From Methanofollis sp. W23 (GTDB lineage Archaea > Halobacteriota > Methanomicrobia > Methanomicrobiales > Methanofollaceae): 64,000 nt of DNA. Where the stretch lies: assembly GCF_017875325.1 (NCBI RefSeq), contig NZ_JAGGMN010000001.1:682001-746000 (forward strand), written 5' to 3'. Below are positions 8,883 to 17,144 of this stretch, piece by piece. Numbering within the stretch: the first letter of the stretch is position 1; every line of letters begins with the position of its first letter. Both the position numbers and the translations under genes were made by a program. The notes under the pieces are model-generated. The model was not told the DNA's origin. It was given only the letters and a program-made list of their open reading frames with translations, and searched no databases.

Positions 8883-10043
8883 GTGTCACGACACACCATT
8901 CTGTATCTCTGCATATCGGCAGCCCTTCTGGCATGCCTCTGCATTGCAGGCTGTACCGGAACCCAGCAAGGCGGCGCCACCGTCCAGGACGGTTCTGACG
9001 ACGCGGAAACCGTCACCATCACCGACGGCGCTGGCCGCGAGGTGACCGTCCCCGCCACTGTCGAGCATGTCGCCTGTTCAGGTTCTGGGTGCCTGCGCTA
9101 CCTCACCTACCTCGACGCCCAGGACCGGATCGTCGGCGTCGACGACATCGAACAGCGTGAAGAGCCCATGGACGCCCGCCCGTACTTCCTTGCCAACCCC
9201 CAGTTCAAGGACTACCCCCTCATCGGTGAGTTCAGGGGCCACGACGACCCCGAGAAGATCCTCGCCCTCCAACCGGACGTAATCTTCAAGACCATGGCCA
9301 CCTCAGGCTACGACCCCGACGAACTCCAGCAGAAGACCGGGATCCCTGTCGTCGTCCTCAACTACGGCGACCTGAGCTTCCAGAGAGCCCACTTCTACCA
9401 GTCGCTGCGGACGATGGGCCAGGTACTCGGCACCGACGAGCGTGCCGAAGAGGTGATCGCCTTCTTCGACGAGCGGATCGCCGACCTGGATGCCAGGACC
9501 AAGGACGTTCCCGAAAGTGAGAAGACCAGCGCCTATGTCGGTGGGATCGCCTACCGCGGCCCGCACGGGCTCCAGTCCACCGAGACATCCTACCCGCCCT
9601 TCATCTTCGTGAACGCCGTCAACGTCGCCTACGACACCTCGAAGGCCCCTGAAGAGCAGCTCCAGACCGGCACGCCGGTCGCAAAGGAGAAGATCCTTGA
9701 GTGGAACCCCGACGTCATCTTCGTCGACCTTTCAAGCCTCCAGCTCACCGACGGCTCCAGCGCCATCGACGAACTGAAGAACGACCCCTCGTACGCCGGG
9801 CTCACGGCAAAGAAGAACGGCGAGGTCTACGGAGTCCTCCCGTACAACTGGTACAACCAGAACCAGGGCTCCATCCTGGCCGACGCCTACTATGTCGGCA
9901 AGGTGCTGTACCCCGACCAGTTCGCCGACATCGACCCGGCCGCCGAGGCCGACGAGATCTACACCTTCCTGGTGAAGAAACCGGTCTTTGGCGAGATGAA
10001 CAAAGGCTTCCAGGACCTTGCATTCACGAAACTGAATATCTGA
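8883..10043 (+). CDS. ABC transporter substrate-binding lipoprotein, iron-siderophore/cobalamin type
   Basis: Extracytoplasmic binding protein of the FecB/BtuF (COG0614) class, 386 residues. The signal MSRHTILYLCISAALLACLC ends in a lipobox, CIAGC, so it is lipid anchored. The mature chain has the class signatures VTITDGAGREVTVPATVEHV, a first-lobe segment GCLRYLTYLDAQDRIVGVDD, the LALQPDVIFK strand, and in lobe two NPDVIFVDLSSLQL and VYGVLPYNWYNQNQGSILAD. The start is GTG 8883, which gives an intact signal. The permease follows after 22 nt. The substrate cannot be told from sequence; ferric-siderophore, heme or corrinoid are all possible. Confidence 0.9.
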   Translation: MSRHTILYLCISAALLACLCIAGCTGTQQGGATVQDGSDDAETVTITDGAGREVTVPATVEHVACSGSGCLRYLTYLDAQDRIVGVDDIEQREEPMDARPYFLANPQFKDYPLIGEFRGHDDPEKILALQPDVIFKTMATSGYDPDELQQKTGIPVVVLNYGDLSFQRAHFYQSLRTMGQVLGTDERAEEVIAFFDERIADLDARTKDVPESEKTSAYVGGIAYRGPHGLQSTETSYPPFIFVNAVNVAYDTSKAPEEQLQTGTPVAKEKILEWNPDVIFVDLSSLQLTDGSSAIDELKNDPSYAGLTAKKNGEVYGVLPYNWYNQNQGSILADAYYVGKVLYPDQFADIDPAAEADEIYTFLVKKPVFGEMNKGFQDLAFTKLNI

Positions 10044-10065
10044 ACCGAGAGGAGAGAGGTGACGG

Positions 10066-11193
10066 ATGCATCTTGCTGACGGGGAGGTTCCCCAGGAATA
10101 TCTCCATTACACCGGCCGGAAGATCTCGGCCATCCTCGGAGGAGTGATCCTCCTCATCCTCCTTCTCATCCTCTCCATCTCGGTGGGCGCAGTCTGGATC
10201 CCGCCGACCGAGGTGGCGACCGCCCTTGTCTCCGGGCTGATCGAACGGGTCAGCGGCCTCCTCAACCTCTCGTTCCCGAACCCCCTCGCCGGCCAGGTCA
10301 CCCAGATGAACGACTCGATCATCTGGAACATCAGGCTCCCCCAGGCTCTGGCAGGGATCGCGGCCGGGCTCGGGCTCTCGGTCGCCGGCGTGGCCATGCA
10401 GTCGATCCTCAGGAACCCGCTCGGCTCGCCCTACACCCTCGGGATCTCCAATGCCGCCGCCTTTGGGGCGGCCTTCTCGGTGATGATCCTCGGGGCCGGG
10501 ACGATGCAGAGCACCGGCACCTCGGTGAACATCTCCAACCCCTACCTCACTACCATCTCGGCCTTCGCCTTCGCCCTCCTCGCCACCCTCGTGATCCTGG
10601 CCATCTCCAAGATGCGACGGACCTCGCCAGAGGTGATGGTCCTTGCCGGCGTCGCCCTCGGTTCGCTCTTCACCGCGGGGACGATGTTCCTGCAGTACTT
10701 TGCCGACGACAACCAGCTTGCCGCGATGGTCTTCTGGACCTTCGGCGACCTGGGCCGGGCAAGCTGGAACGAACTTCCCATCATCGCCATCCCGGTCATC
10801 CTTGCGGCGGTGTACTTCTACTTTAACAGCTGGAACTACAATGCCATCGACGCCGGGGACGAGACCGCCAAGGGGCTCGGCGTCAACGTGGAACGGATCC
10901 GGCTCGTCGGGATGCTCCTTGCCTCCATGGTCACCGCCATCGTCGTCGCCTTCCTCGGGGTGATCGGATTTGTCGGGCTGGTCTGCCCGCACATGGTGAG
11001 GCGGGTCATCGGCGACGACCACCGGTTCCTCATCCCCGGCGCCTGTGTCGCGGGAGCCGTGCTTCTCCTCGCCGCCGACACCGTGGCCAGGGTCATGCTC
11101 GCCCCCCACATCCTGCCGGTGGCGATCCTCACCGCGTTCATGGGCGCTCCGGTCTTCCTGTATCTGCTTGTACGGGGGTATGCACGATGTTGA
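10066..11193 (+). CDS. FecCD-family ABC permease
   Basis: Integral membrane permease of the BtuC/FecCD family, 375 residues with about ten hydrophobic helices. Family landmarks are WNIRLPQALAGIAAGLGLSV, GVAMQSILRNPLGSPYTLGI, AFLGVIGFVGLVCPHMVRR (the cytoplasmic loop that docks on the ATPase) and GAVLLLAADTVAR near the end. The N-terminus is a little longer than usual, with about 20 polar residues before helix 1. Only one permease gene is present, so it should act as a homodimer. Its end overlaps the ATPase gene by 7 nt. Confidence 0.93.
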   Translation: MHLADGEVPQEYLHYTGRKISAILGGVILLILLLILSISVGAVWIPPTEVATALVSGLIERVSGLLNLSFPNPLAGQVTQMNDSIIWNIRLPQALAGIAAGLGLSVAGVAMQSILRNPLGSPYTLGISNAAAFGAAFSVMILGAGTMQSTGTSVNISNPYLTTISAFAFALLATLVILAISKMRRTSPEVMVLAGVALGSLFTAGTMFLQYFADDNQLAAMVFWTFGDLGRASWNELPIIAIPVILAAVYFYFNSWNYNAIDAGDETAKGLGVNVERIRLVGMLLASMVTAIVVAFLGVIGFVGLVCPHMVRRVIGDDHRFLIPGACVAGAVLLLAADTVARVMLAPHILPVAILTAFMGAPVFLYLLVRGYARC

Positions 11194-11942
11194 TTGAAGT
11201 ATCAGATGTCAGGTTCGAGTACAACTCGAGGGCCGTCCTCGAGGACGTGGAGTTCTCAGTCGAGATCGGACAGATCGTCTCGATCATGGGCCCTAACGGC
11301 GTCGGGAAGACAACGTTGCTCAAGTGCATGAATGCCATCCTCCGCCCGAAAGCCGGGACAGTGATGGTCGGCGACGACGATGTCCTCGGCCTCGAACAAC
11401 TCGAGATCGCAAAGCGGATCGGCTACGTCCCGCAGCGGTGCGAGACCGGGCGGCTCACCGCCTTTGATGCGATCCTGCTTGGCCGGCGCCCGTATATCCG
11501 CTGGAAGGTGACCGAGCACGACCTCAAACTCGTCGACGCGGCGATCAAGAGGCTCTGCCTCGAAGACCTCTCGCTCAGGTTCATCGACGAGATGAGCGGC
11601 GGTGAACTCCAGAAGGTGAGCATCGCACGGGCTCTGGTCCAGGAGCCCAGGGTGCTCCTCCTCGACGAACCCACGAGCAGTCTCGACCTGCGCAACCAGA
11701 TCGAGATCATGGACACCGTGCGTGAGGCGGTCACCACTCATGACGTCGCCGCGGTCCTCACCATGCACGACCTCAACACCGCCCTGAGATACTCGGACCG
11801 CTTTATCTTCCTCAAGGGCGGGACGATCTATGCCGCCGGGGGCCCCGAGATCGTGACCCCCGAGGTCATCGCCGCCGTCTATGGGGTGCCGGTTGAGGTG
11901 GAGACCCACCGTGGGTTCCCGCTCGTGATCCCGGCCATCTAA
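11187..11942 (+). CDS. ABC transporter ATPase, FecE/BtuD type
   Basis: Nucleotide-binding subunit of the importer, 251 residues. Walker A is MGPNGVGKTTLLKCM (about residue 32), the Q-loop follows at IGYVPQRCE, the signature is MSGGELQKVSIARALVQEP, Walker B is VLLLDEPTSSLDLRNQ, and the switch His is in VLTMHDLNTALRYSD. All catalytic residues are present. It is the last gene of the three-gene importer operon; a run of six T at 11952-11957 after the stop is a likely terminator. Confidence 0.94.
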   Translation: MLIEVSDVRFEYNSRAVLEDVEFSVEIGQIVSIMGPNGVGKTTLLKCMNAILRPKAGTVMVGDDDVLGLEQLEIAKRIGYVPQRCETGRLTAFDAILLGRRPYIRWKVTEHDLKLVDAAIKRLCLEDLSLRFIDEMSGGELQKVSIARALVQEPRVLLLDEPTSSLDLRNQIEIMDTVREAVTTHDVAAVLTMHDLNTALRYSDRFIFLKGGTIYAAGGPEIVTPEVIAAVYGVPVEVETHRGFPLVIPAI

Positions 11943-11980
11943 ACAGCAACCTTTTTTGCCCGCTCCTCTCATCCAGGAGT

Positions 11981-12469
11981 ATGCCTCAGGAGCGGGCGCA
12001 GGCCTACCTCACCCTTGCCGGGCGTTCGGGCTGGGCGCTCCTCAACACCTATCATGCGGTGCTGCGTGAGCGCGGCGCCCGCCCGGCCGAGGTCCATCTC
12101 GTCGCCTGGGAGGAGAGCAGGCTCGGCCCGGTGCTGGAAGGGCTCAGGCTGATCTCTGCACGCTATGGGTTCTCCCCCGAGGTCTCGGTCGTCAGGGTGG
12201 CCGAAGGGGACTATACCGCCGCTGGCAGGGAGGTGACCGGATTGGTCCGCGCCCTTGTCGCCAGGGGGTTTGAGACCGCCCTCGACATCACGCCAGGACG
12301 GAAGGCGGCGATCGTCTCGGTCTGCCTGGACCTTGCCGCCGAAGGGCTTCAGGTCGACCATATCTATTATCTCGGCCTGCCCATCCCCGACCCCCCGGCC
12401 AGCCCCTACCTCCTCATCCCCCTCCACATCCAGCCTCTCCGCGACCTCGTCGAGGAGGGGAGCGGATGA
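11981..12469 (+). CDS. CARF-like (ligand-sensing Rossmann) domain protein
   Basis: A single-domain 162-residue protein resembling the CARF domains of CRISPR ancillary proteins such as Card1 and Csx-type regulators. It shows alternating strands and helices: AYLTLAG, helix SGWALLNTYHAVLRE, strand EVHLVAW, strand PEVSVVRV, then TALDITPGRKAAIVSVCLDL and strand VDHIYYLGL. The D-I-T-P-G-R-K segment (102-108) corresponds to the conserved loop and helix start of CARF domains that contact cyclic oligonucleotides. There is no effector domain in this chain. The next gene, a PIN nuclease, overlaps by the 4-nt ATGA, which suggests a sensor-effector pair. Family placement is by pattern recognition. Confidence 0.6.
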   Translation: MPQERAQAYLTLAGRSGWALLNTYHAVLRERGARPAEVHLVAWEESRLGPVLEGLRLISARYGFSPEVSVVRVAEGDYTAAGREVTGLVRALVARGFETALDITPGRKAAIVSVCLDLAAEGLQVDHIYYLGLPIPDPPASPYLLIPLHIQPLRDLVEEGSG

Positions 12470-13476
12470 GCGAGATGGTGATCACGAGCCAGGAGATCCC
12501 GGCCCTCATCAACTTTTTCGGCGGCGAGGTCACTGTCTCGTACCCGATCTACGGGATCCGTCTCCTCGAGGCGCGGCCCAGAGGCACCGGCTACCAGATC
12601 TCGATCCTCTCGAACCCCGACGAGTTCTATGCCGCCTCGCTCAGGTTCGGCGAGCACGCGATGGAGATGCCGTTTTTCTCGGACTTCGAGGAGTGTCTGC
12701 TTGCAAGCGGGGTCACGACCTATGCGAACATGGAAGAGTTCAGGGAGAAGGCGAAGGTCTACCGCGGGCTGAAGAAAGAGATCTCCTTTGGGCTCGATAC
12801 CAACCTGATGTACCACCGCTTCTTCACCACGAGCCGCGCTCTCCGTCCCGACGAGGTGATCCTCACGGGGATCGTGCGCCAGGAGATCGAGTACGTGCTC
12901 AACCACAAATATTCGGCCCGTTTCATCGCCGAACTGCGGGAGAGCGCGCCCGAGGCCAGTTGGTACATCGCCGAGTTCGAGAACCGCCGGAAGAAGAAGT
13001 CGAGAAAGGCAGCGTACCTTGCGATGCCCGAGTACAAGGCCCTCCGCGACCGGGCCCTCCTCCTTGAGGAGGGGGAGAAGGCGGTGCATGCCACCCGCGA
13101 GAACGACCAGATGATCGTCGAGGCCCTCCGCCGGTTCGAGGAGAAACGGTTCGGCCTGCCGGTCCTCCTCACTGCGGACGGGGCGATGGCCGATCTCTGC
13201 GATGCCGAGGGGGTGGAATATTTTCTCTTCAGGGCCCCGTACCACCCACGACCCCACCATGCCTCGCCAGAGACTTTCTTCAGGCTCATCGCCCATCTCG
13301 CCCTCTCCTTCGGGGTCGTCACCATCGATTCGGCCGTGCTCTTCGGCGAGTTCGGAGGCAAGGGCGACGACCCCGATGCCTTCAGGCTAACTTTCATCGG
13401 TGATGACCGCTATACCGAGTGCGAGAGGGACATCGAGGTATGCAGGAAACTTTCGGCCCTGGGGATCAGGCGATAA
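12466..13476 (+). CDS. PIN-domain nuclease paired with the CARF-like protein
   Basis: Predicted metal-dependent ribonuclease, 336 residues. The PIN fold starts near residue 105 with ISFGLDTNLMYHRFF (D111), continues with ILTGIVRQEIEYVL (E140), ATRENDQMIVEAL (D214) and LPVLLTADGAMADLC (D238), so the four acidic positions are all there. About 105 residues before the PIN fold form an extra domain with several beta strands (VTVSYPIYGIRLLEARPRG) that I cannot assign. A basic insertion RRKKKSRK near 174-181 could contact RNA. About 75 residues follow the PIN core, including the FGVVTIDSAVLFGEFGG segment. Start ATG overlaps the CARF-like gene, and the end is overlapped by the HAD gene. Confidence 0.72.
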   Translation: MSEMVITSQEIPALINFFGGEVTVSYPIYGIRLLEARPRGTGYQISILSNPDEFYAASLRFGEHAMEMPFFSDFEECLLASGVTTYANMEEFREKAKVYRGLKKEISFGLDTNLMYHRFFTTSRALRPDEVILTGIVRQEIEYVLNHKYSARFIAELRESAPEASWYIAEFENRRKKKSRKAAYLAMPEYKALRDRALLLEEGEKAVHATRENDQMIVEALRRFEEKRFGLPVLLTADGAMADLCDAEGVEYFLFRAPYHPRPHHASPETFFRLIAHLALSFGVVTIDSAVLFGEFGGKGDDPDAFRLTFIGDDRYTECERDIEVCRKLSALGIRR

Positions 13477-14123
13477 GGCACGTCCTCTTCGACATGGACA
13501 ACACGCTCTGGGATTTTGTCGGCGCAAAGAGGGAGGCGTGCCGGGCGGTGGTCGAGGACTTTGGGGAGGGCGAGGCCGAAGCGCTCTACCAGTACTTCAG
13601 GCGCCCGGGCGTGGGCTACGAGGACCTGCAAAATATCAGGGACTATCTTGCCGGGTTCAGCGCCGAGAGAGAGGCCTATGGCCGCGCCTGCTGGGTCTAC
13701 GAACACACAAAACTCACCTCGATAAGGCTCTTCGACGGGGTGGAGGAGACGCTTGAGGCCATCGCCGGTGCCGGTCTCACCATGGCCGTCGTCACCGATG
13801 CCTATTCCTTCCAGGCGATGGCGCGACTCGAAGAGGTCGGGGTCAGGAACTATTTTTCCTATCTTGTCACTCCTGACCTGACCGGCCGCAAAAAACCCGA
13901 CCCCACACAGTTTCGGTGCGCCCTTCATGCCCTCTCCGCCGACCCGGCCGAGACGATGGTCGTCGGCGACAGCATCCGCCGCGAGGTCGCCCCCGCCAGG
14001 GCACTTGGGATGCAGGCGGCCTATGCGTTGTACGGCGATCACAGCGAGGGGCCTGAACCCATCTGCAGGCCCGACTATGTGCTTGAGGATATCAGGGACC
14101 TCCTCCCGGCCCTTGGGATCTGA
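13440..14123 (+). CDS. HAD-superfamily hydrolase (phosphatase-like)
   Basis: Subfamily-I HAD enzyme, 227 residues. Motif I is VLFDMDNTLWDF (nucleophile and acid/base Asp), motif II VVTDAYSF, motif III Lys in GRKKPDPTQF, and motif IV VVGDSIRREV. A helical cap lies between motifs I and II. Such proteins dephosphorylate nucleotides or sugar phosphates; the substrate is unknown. ATG 13440 lies 37 nt inside the end of the PIN gene and has GAGGGA upstream; a GTG at 13419 is possible. The overlap places it in one operon with the CARF-like and PIN genes, which may mean a nucleotide-related role. Confidence 0.87.
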   Translation: MQETFGPGDQAIRHVLFDMDNTLWDFVGAKREACRAVVEDFGEGEAEALYQYFRRPGVGYEDLQNIRDYLAGFSAEREAYGRACWVYEHTKLTSIRLFDGVEETLEAIAGAGLTMAVVTDAYSFQAMARLEEVGVRNYFSYLVTPDLTGRKKPDPTQFRCALHALSADPAETMVVGDSIRREVAPARALGMQAAYALYGDHSEGPEPICRPDYVLEDIRDLLPALGI

Positions 14124-14741
14124 TCGGTCGGTCCGCAAACACGATAAGGTCAGGGACGGCAAATCCCTCTTCGGGATCGTCGGAGATGCTTTCCCAGTCC
14201 AATCGTGGTCCTGTGGATCCTGGGGATGCGAGCGTCAGCGAACCTGAGAAGATCTTTGATCTTCGATAGCGCCCCCAACGAGAAACTATGGGAAGTTAGG
14301 TGAGTCATGTTCACATGAAGAAGCGGTGAGGGTCCCTACAGGATCGAGATTTTATCACGCTCACTCGCACCCGCCCACACGATACAGTCGGGGACAGCAA
14401 CCCCCTCTCTGGGATTGTCGGAGATGCCTTCCCGGTCCAATCGTCATCCCTGGGGTCCGGGGGCAGAGCCCCCGGCGCGTATGATAGGGGAAGGCACGTT
14501 GATCAGAACGCTCTCCCTTAATTGTAGACATTTCACTTTAATCTCGCGCCGGGGGGAGGCTCCTCGAACTCCCCACAATAAAGATTGGCGGGGGCGGGAA
14601 ATTGAATGGAATTCTTCCTATTGTCCTCTCGCGAGGAGAGAGAGCAATCGGGCCCTCTCTCCTTCAACATGGAATGGCAGAACCAAAGATCTTGAATAGG
14701 AGAGTGAAGGCCTTGAACCCTCATGCCTGGGCGGCCAATGG
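14124..14741. repeat. Repeat-filled spacer with duplicated core
   Basis: Two direct copies of the same element core, about 70 bp each and roughly 240 bp apart, begin near 14136 and 14376; both contain GGGATYGTCGGAGATGC and a TTCCC...CCAATCGT stretch. The second leads into the GC-rich hairpin CCGGGGGCAGAGCCCCCGG at 14457-14475. A perfect small hairpin GAAGATC TTT GATCTTC is at 14248-14264. The last 120 bp, before the FTR gene end, contain a short inverted repeat (CTCTCGCGAGGAGAG, about 14626-14640). No gene is supported. Confidence 0.5.
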
Positions 14742-15245
14742 TCACAGGAACCGCTCGAACCGGTCCTTCTTCGCCCGGCAGATCGGGCAGACCTCGGGGG
14801 GGTCGTCTCTCGCACACAGGTAGCCGCAGACCCGGCACCTATGGACCGGGTACTGGAGCGGACCGGCGAGTGGTGCCGTCTGGTCTGCGACACGCTTCGC
14901 CGGTCCCCCGGGAGCGCGGCGTTCTGGCACCGGCCCGACCGCCTTCTCCCCGGCGGCGACCGCCCCCGAGACATAGAGGGCACAGTAGCAGGCGTCGTGT
15001 TCGGTGAGGTCGGGGTCGCGGTAGTCGCACGGGCAGACGATGTCGAGGTCGGCCTCCTTCTCCCCGGTGCTGAGGCGGCACGGACATGCCGGGTAGCCGT
15101 ACCGGCGTTCATTGACCAGGAGACCCCTCACCAGTCCCTTCACGAACGCGGCGTCAGGATTGAGATGGTAACCCCCGGCCCCGGCTTCGCGGTCCAGGCG
15201 GCGGTACGCCTCCTCGACCTCCGCCTCGCTGACCTCCTCGGTCAC
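14742..15245 (-). CDS. Ferredoxin:thioredoxin reductase catalytic subunit fused to rubredoxin
   Basis: The N-terminal 95 residues are the catalytic beta-subunit fold of ferredoxin:thioredoxin reductase, with the six cysteines as CPC (54-56), CPC (71-73) and CYC (86-88), which hold the 4Fe-4S cluster and redox disulfide. After a Pro/Ala/Gly-rich linker the C-terminus is a rubredoxin domain, [21 protein letters not shown], though the knuckle is CGYLC rather than a plain CGY. Such fusions are known in methanogens and reduce thioredoxin or glutaredoxin partners. The GTG start overlaps the stop of the glutaredoxin gene by 4 nt (GTGA), pointing to coupled synthesis of reductase and substrate. Confidence 0.9.
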   Translation of the reverse strand: MTEEVSEAEVEEAYRRLDREAGAGGYHLNPDAAFVKGLVRGLLVNERRYGYPACPCRLSTGEKEADLDIVCPCDYRDPDLTEHDACYCALYVSGAVAAGEKAVGPVPERRAPGGPAKRVADQTAPLAGPLQYPVHRCRVCGYLCARDDPPEVCPICRAKKDRFERFL

Positions 15246-15520
15246 ACCAGCGCCTCCCTGATCTCGTCCTCCTGGTAGCCCACGATCGTCCTGCCATTGA
15301 TCACCAGCGTGGGAAACGACCCCATCGGGTTGTAGCGGTTGACCATCTCGGTGTAGACCTTCTCCATCTCCTCCTTAGAGAGACGGTCGACAAAGAGGTA
15401 GTCATATTCCACGCCAAGCGATTTAAGAAGGTCTTTGGTCTTTGCACACCACCCGCAGGTGCTCAGGGCATAGAGCATGACCCTCCCCTTGTTCTTGCCA
15501 TCGACATGTATCAGGTCCAT
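15242..15520 (-). CDS. Glutaredoxin-like redox protein
   Basis: Small thioredoxin-fold protein of 92 residues with active site CGWC in [19 protein letters not shown], a cis-Pro region SFPTLVING and the C-terminal [12 protein letters not shown] helix. Likely the electron acceptor of the ferredoxin:thioredoxin reductase encoded directly downstream. I use ATG 15520; a TATA-like CTCTTATCC about 28-35 nt upstream would make this a leaderless transcript. An internal ATG at 15478 with GGGGAGGG before it is an alternative that still keeps the active site. Gene order glutaredoxin then FTR with a 4-nt overlap strongly supports a shared pathway. Confidence 0.9.
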   Translation of the reverse strand: MDLIHVDGKNKGRVMLYALSTCGWCAKTKDLLKSLGVEYDYLFVDRLSKEEMEKVYTEMVNRYNPMGSFPTLVINGRTIVGYQEDEIREALV

Positions 15521-15618
15521 ACGATATGCGAGAGTGGCCCCCCTTCTGGATAAGAGTTGTGATCCCGATCAGGCCCAGAACAAAAGGTTGATGCCCGCGG
15601 AGGTCGCCCTCTCAGTCG

Positions 15619-15951
15619 ATGAGTCTTGCGCTCCTCGTCGAGGTCTACCGACTTGCTGCAGAGAGCCTGAGCTTTGCAGGGGCACTCGTGATCATCTACG
15701 GCGGCATCAGGGCCATCGTGAGGACGCTGCAGAAAGAGGTGCTCAAAAAACCATTCAAGTATCACGACATCAGGCTCGGGTTCACCGCCAAGATTGTCTT
15801 CGGCCTCGACTTCCTCATCGCTTCAGACATCCTTCTCACCCTCATCGCTCCGAGCCAGGAGGAACTGCTCATCCTCGGGGCGACGGTCATCATCAGAACG
15901 ATCCTCGGATATTTTCTTACAAAAGAGGCACAGGAATTTGTGTTCGATTGA
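15619..15951 (+). CDS. DUF1622 membrane protein
   Basis: A 110-residue protein with about three membrane helices: LSFAGALVIIYGGIRAIV, FLIASDILLTLIAP and ELLILGATVIIRTILGYFL. It matches the DUF1622 family, known from bacteria and methanogens, with no defined function. A conserved-looking charged stretch, KYHDIRLGFTAKIVFGLDFL, sits between helices 1 and 2. It is transcribed away from the glutaredoxin/FTR operon across a 98-bp shared promoter region. No ribosome site is evident upstream of ATG 15619. Confidence 0.82.
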   Translation: MSLALLVEVYRLAAESLSFAGALVIIYGGIRAIVRTLQKEVLKKPFKYHDIRLGFTAKIVFGLDFLIASDILLTLIAPSQEELLILGATVIIRTILGYFLTKEAQEFVFD

Positions 15952-16004
15952 TCAGGTCTGTGGAGCGGAGTAATATGGCCCCGCTTTGCGGCTTGCTGCC
16001 CCAG

Positions 16005-16212
16005 CCTTTCTTCTCACCGGGGGTTGCACCCCCTGACCCCCGCTCCACCACGATTGGTCGAAGACCGTATGCTCCTCTTCAAGAACGTTGAATGTGCCTT
16101 CCCGACTCAATCTTCATCCCTGGGGTCAGGGGGCCGCGCCCCGGGTGAGAAGATAGGGGAAGGTGGGGGAATCGCGCACGTACCCAGAAAAGGGAAGGGT
16201 TTCTACAGGGCC
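16005..16212 (-). mobile_element. Partial copy of the 232-bp element
   Basis: The copy has the GC-rich hairpin cores (CCGGGGGTTGCACCCCCTG region and the CCCTGGGGTCAGGGGGCC region) in the same order as the element at 30875-31106. It ends with GGGTTTCTACAGGGCC at 16212, two mismatches from the canonical end. The outer end near 15955-16000 is decayed. It fills the spacer between DUF1622 and the methyltransferase. Confidence 0.6.
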
Positions 16213-16241
16213 GAAATATTAACGGTCTTCGAAGGCCGTGC

Positions 16242-17030
16242 TCAGTCCATCAACGCCCGAAACCTTCGAACCGAGAGGTCGAGGTACTCCTGCTCCCGCT
16301 CGATCCCGAGGAACCGGCGGCCATGCATCACGGCCGCAAGCCCGGTCGTCGAACTCCCGGCAAAGGGATCGAGGACCAGGTCGCCTTCAAGAGAACTCGC
16401 CAGCACCACCCGCTCTAAGAGAGCGAGCGGCTTCTGGGTCGGATGCTTGCCCTGCTTCTTCTCTGAGGGCTTGGGGGCCGGGACCGACCAGACCGACCGC
16501 ATCTGTTTGCCAGGCCTCTTGATGACATCGTACTCCCACTCGCCATACTTCATCTCGTCGTAATTGAACGTATGCCGTCCCTCGCCCTTCTTCGCCCAGA
16601 TGAGAGTCTCGTGACTTGCGGTGAAGTAGCGGGTACTGAGATTGGGCGGGGCATTGGGTTTGTACCAACAGACATCATTGAGGATCTGGAACCCCAGGAC
16701 CTGGAGGGCAAACCCGCAGGCATAGATCGAGTGATATGTCCCGCTGATCCAGATCGTCCCCCCGTCCCTGAGCACCCGGCCACAGGCCTCGATCCACCGG
16801 CGGTGAAACGCAAAGTCCTCCTCGACCCCTGCGCTCTGGTCCCATGCGCCCTTGTCAACCGGCGCTCTCTTCCCTCCCTGGCAGGTGAACCCGCCATTGG
16901 AAAGATTATAAGGAGGATCGGCAAAGATCAGGTCGATTGAGCCTTCTGGGATGGTTTCCATGCACTCGACCGCATCGCCGTGCAGGAGCGTCGCACCGTC
17001 GCATGAAAAATAAGGCTCTCTCCGCTTCAT
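16242..17030 (-). CDS. Beta-class adenine DNA methyltransferase, DpnA-like
   Basis: Site-specific DNA methyltransferase, 262 residues. The catalytic motif DPPY (38-41) precedes the SAM-binding motif DPFAGSSTTGLA in the C-terminal third, which defines the beta class (N6-adenine or N4-cytosine). The middle, with LSNGGFTCQGG, TIWISGTYHSIYACGFAL and a YFTASHETLIWA stretch, closely resembles DpnA (M2.DpnII) and more distantly HinfI/CcrM enzymes, so GATC is a likely target, an inference. The closing HPTQKPLALLERV is typical. I chose ATG 17030, preceded by GGAGAAAG; a longer frame to 17156 lacks domain-like sequence and runs into the divergent gene. No restriction gene lies nearby. Confidence 0.86.
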   Translation of the reverse strand: MKRREPYFSCDGATLLHGDAVECMETIPEGSIDLIFADPPYNLSNGGFTCQGGKRAPVDKGAWDQSAGVEEDFAFHRRWIEACGRVLRDGGTIWISGTYHSIYACGFALQVLGFQILNDVCWYKPNAPPNLSTRYFTASHETLIWAKKGEGRHTFNYDEMKYGEWEYDVIKRPGKQMRSVWSVPAPKPSEKKQGKHPTQKPLALLERVVLASSLEGDLVLDPFAGSSTTGLAAVMHGRRFLGIEREQEYLDLSVRRFRALMD

Positions 17031-17144
17031 TCTTTCTCCGGAATAAATGTCGTTCTCACTCGTGATGACGTTTCCTATTGGTCTCTCTGGCCACAGACCA
17101 CGATATTCTAATGTAGTTGGCACGACCACCTGTCTGGTAGGATC

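Noticed and set aside
10024-11109. A 361-codon minus-strand frame opposite the permease gene
   Set aside because: Asp/His/Gly-rich shadow of a GC-rich membrane protein gene; no start context or domain.
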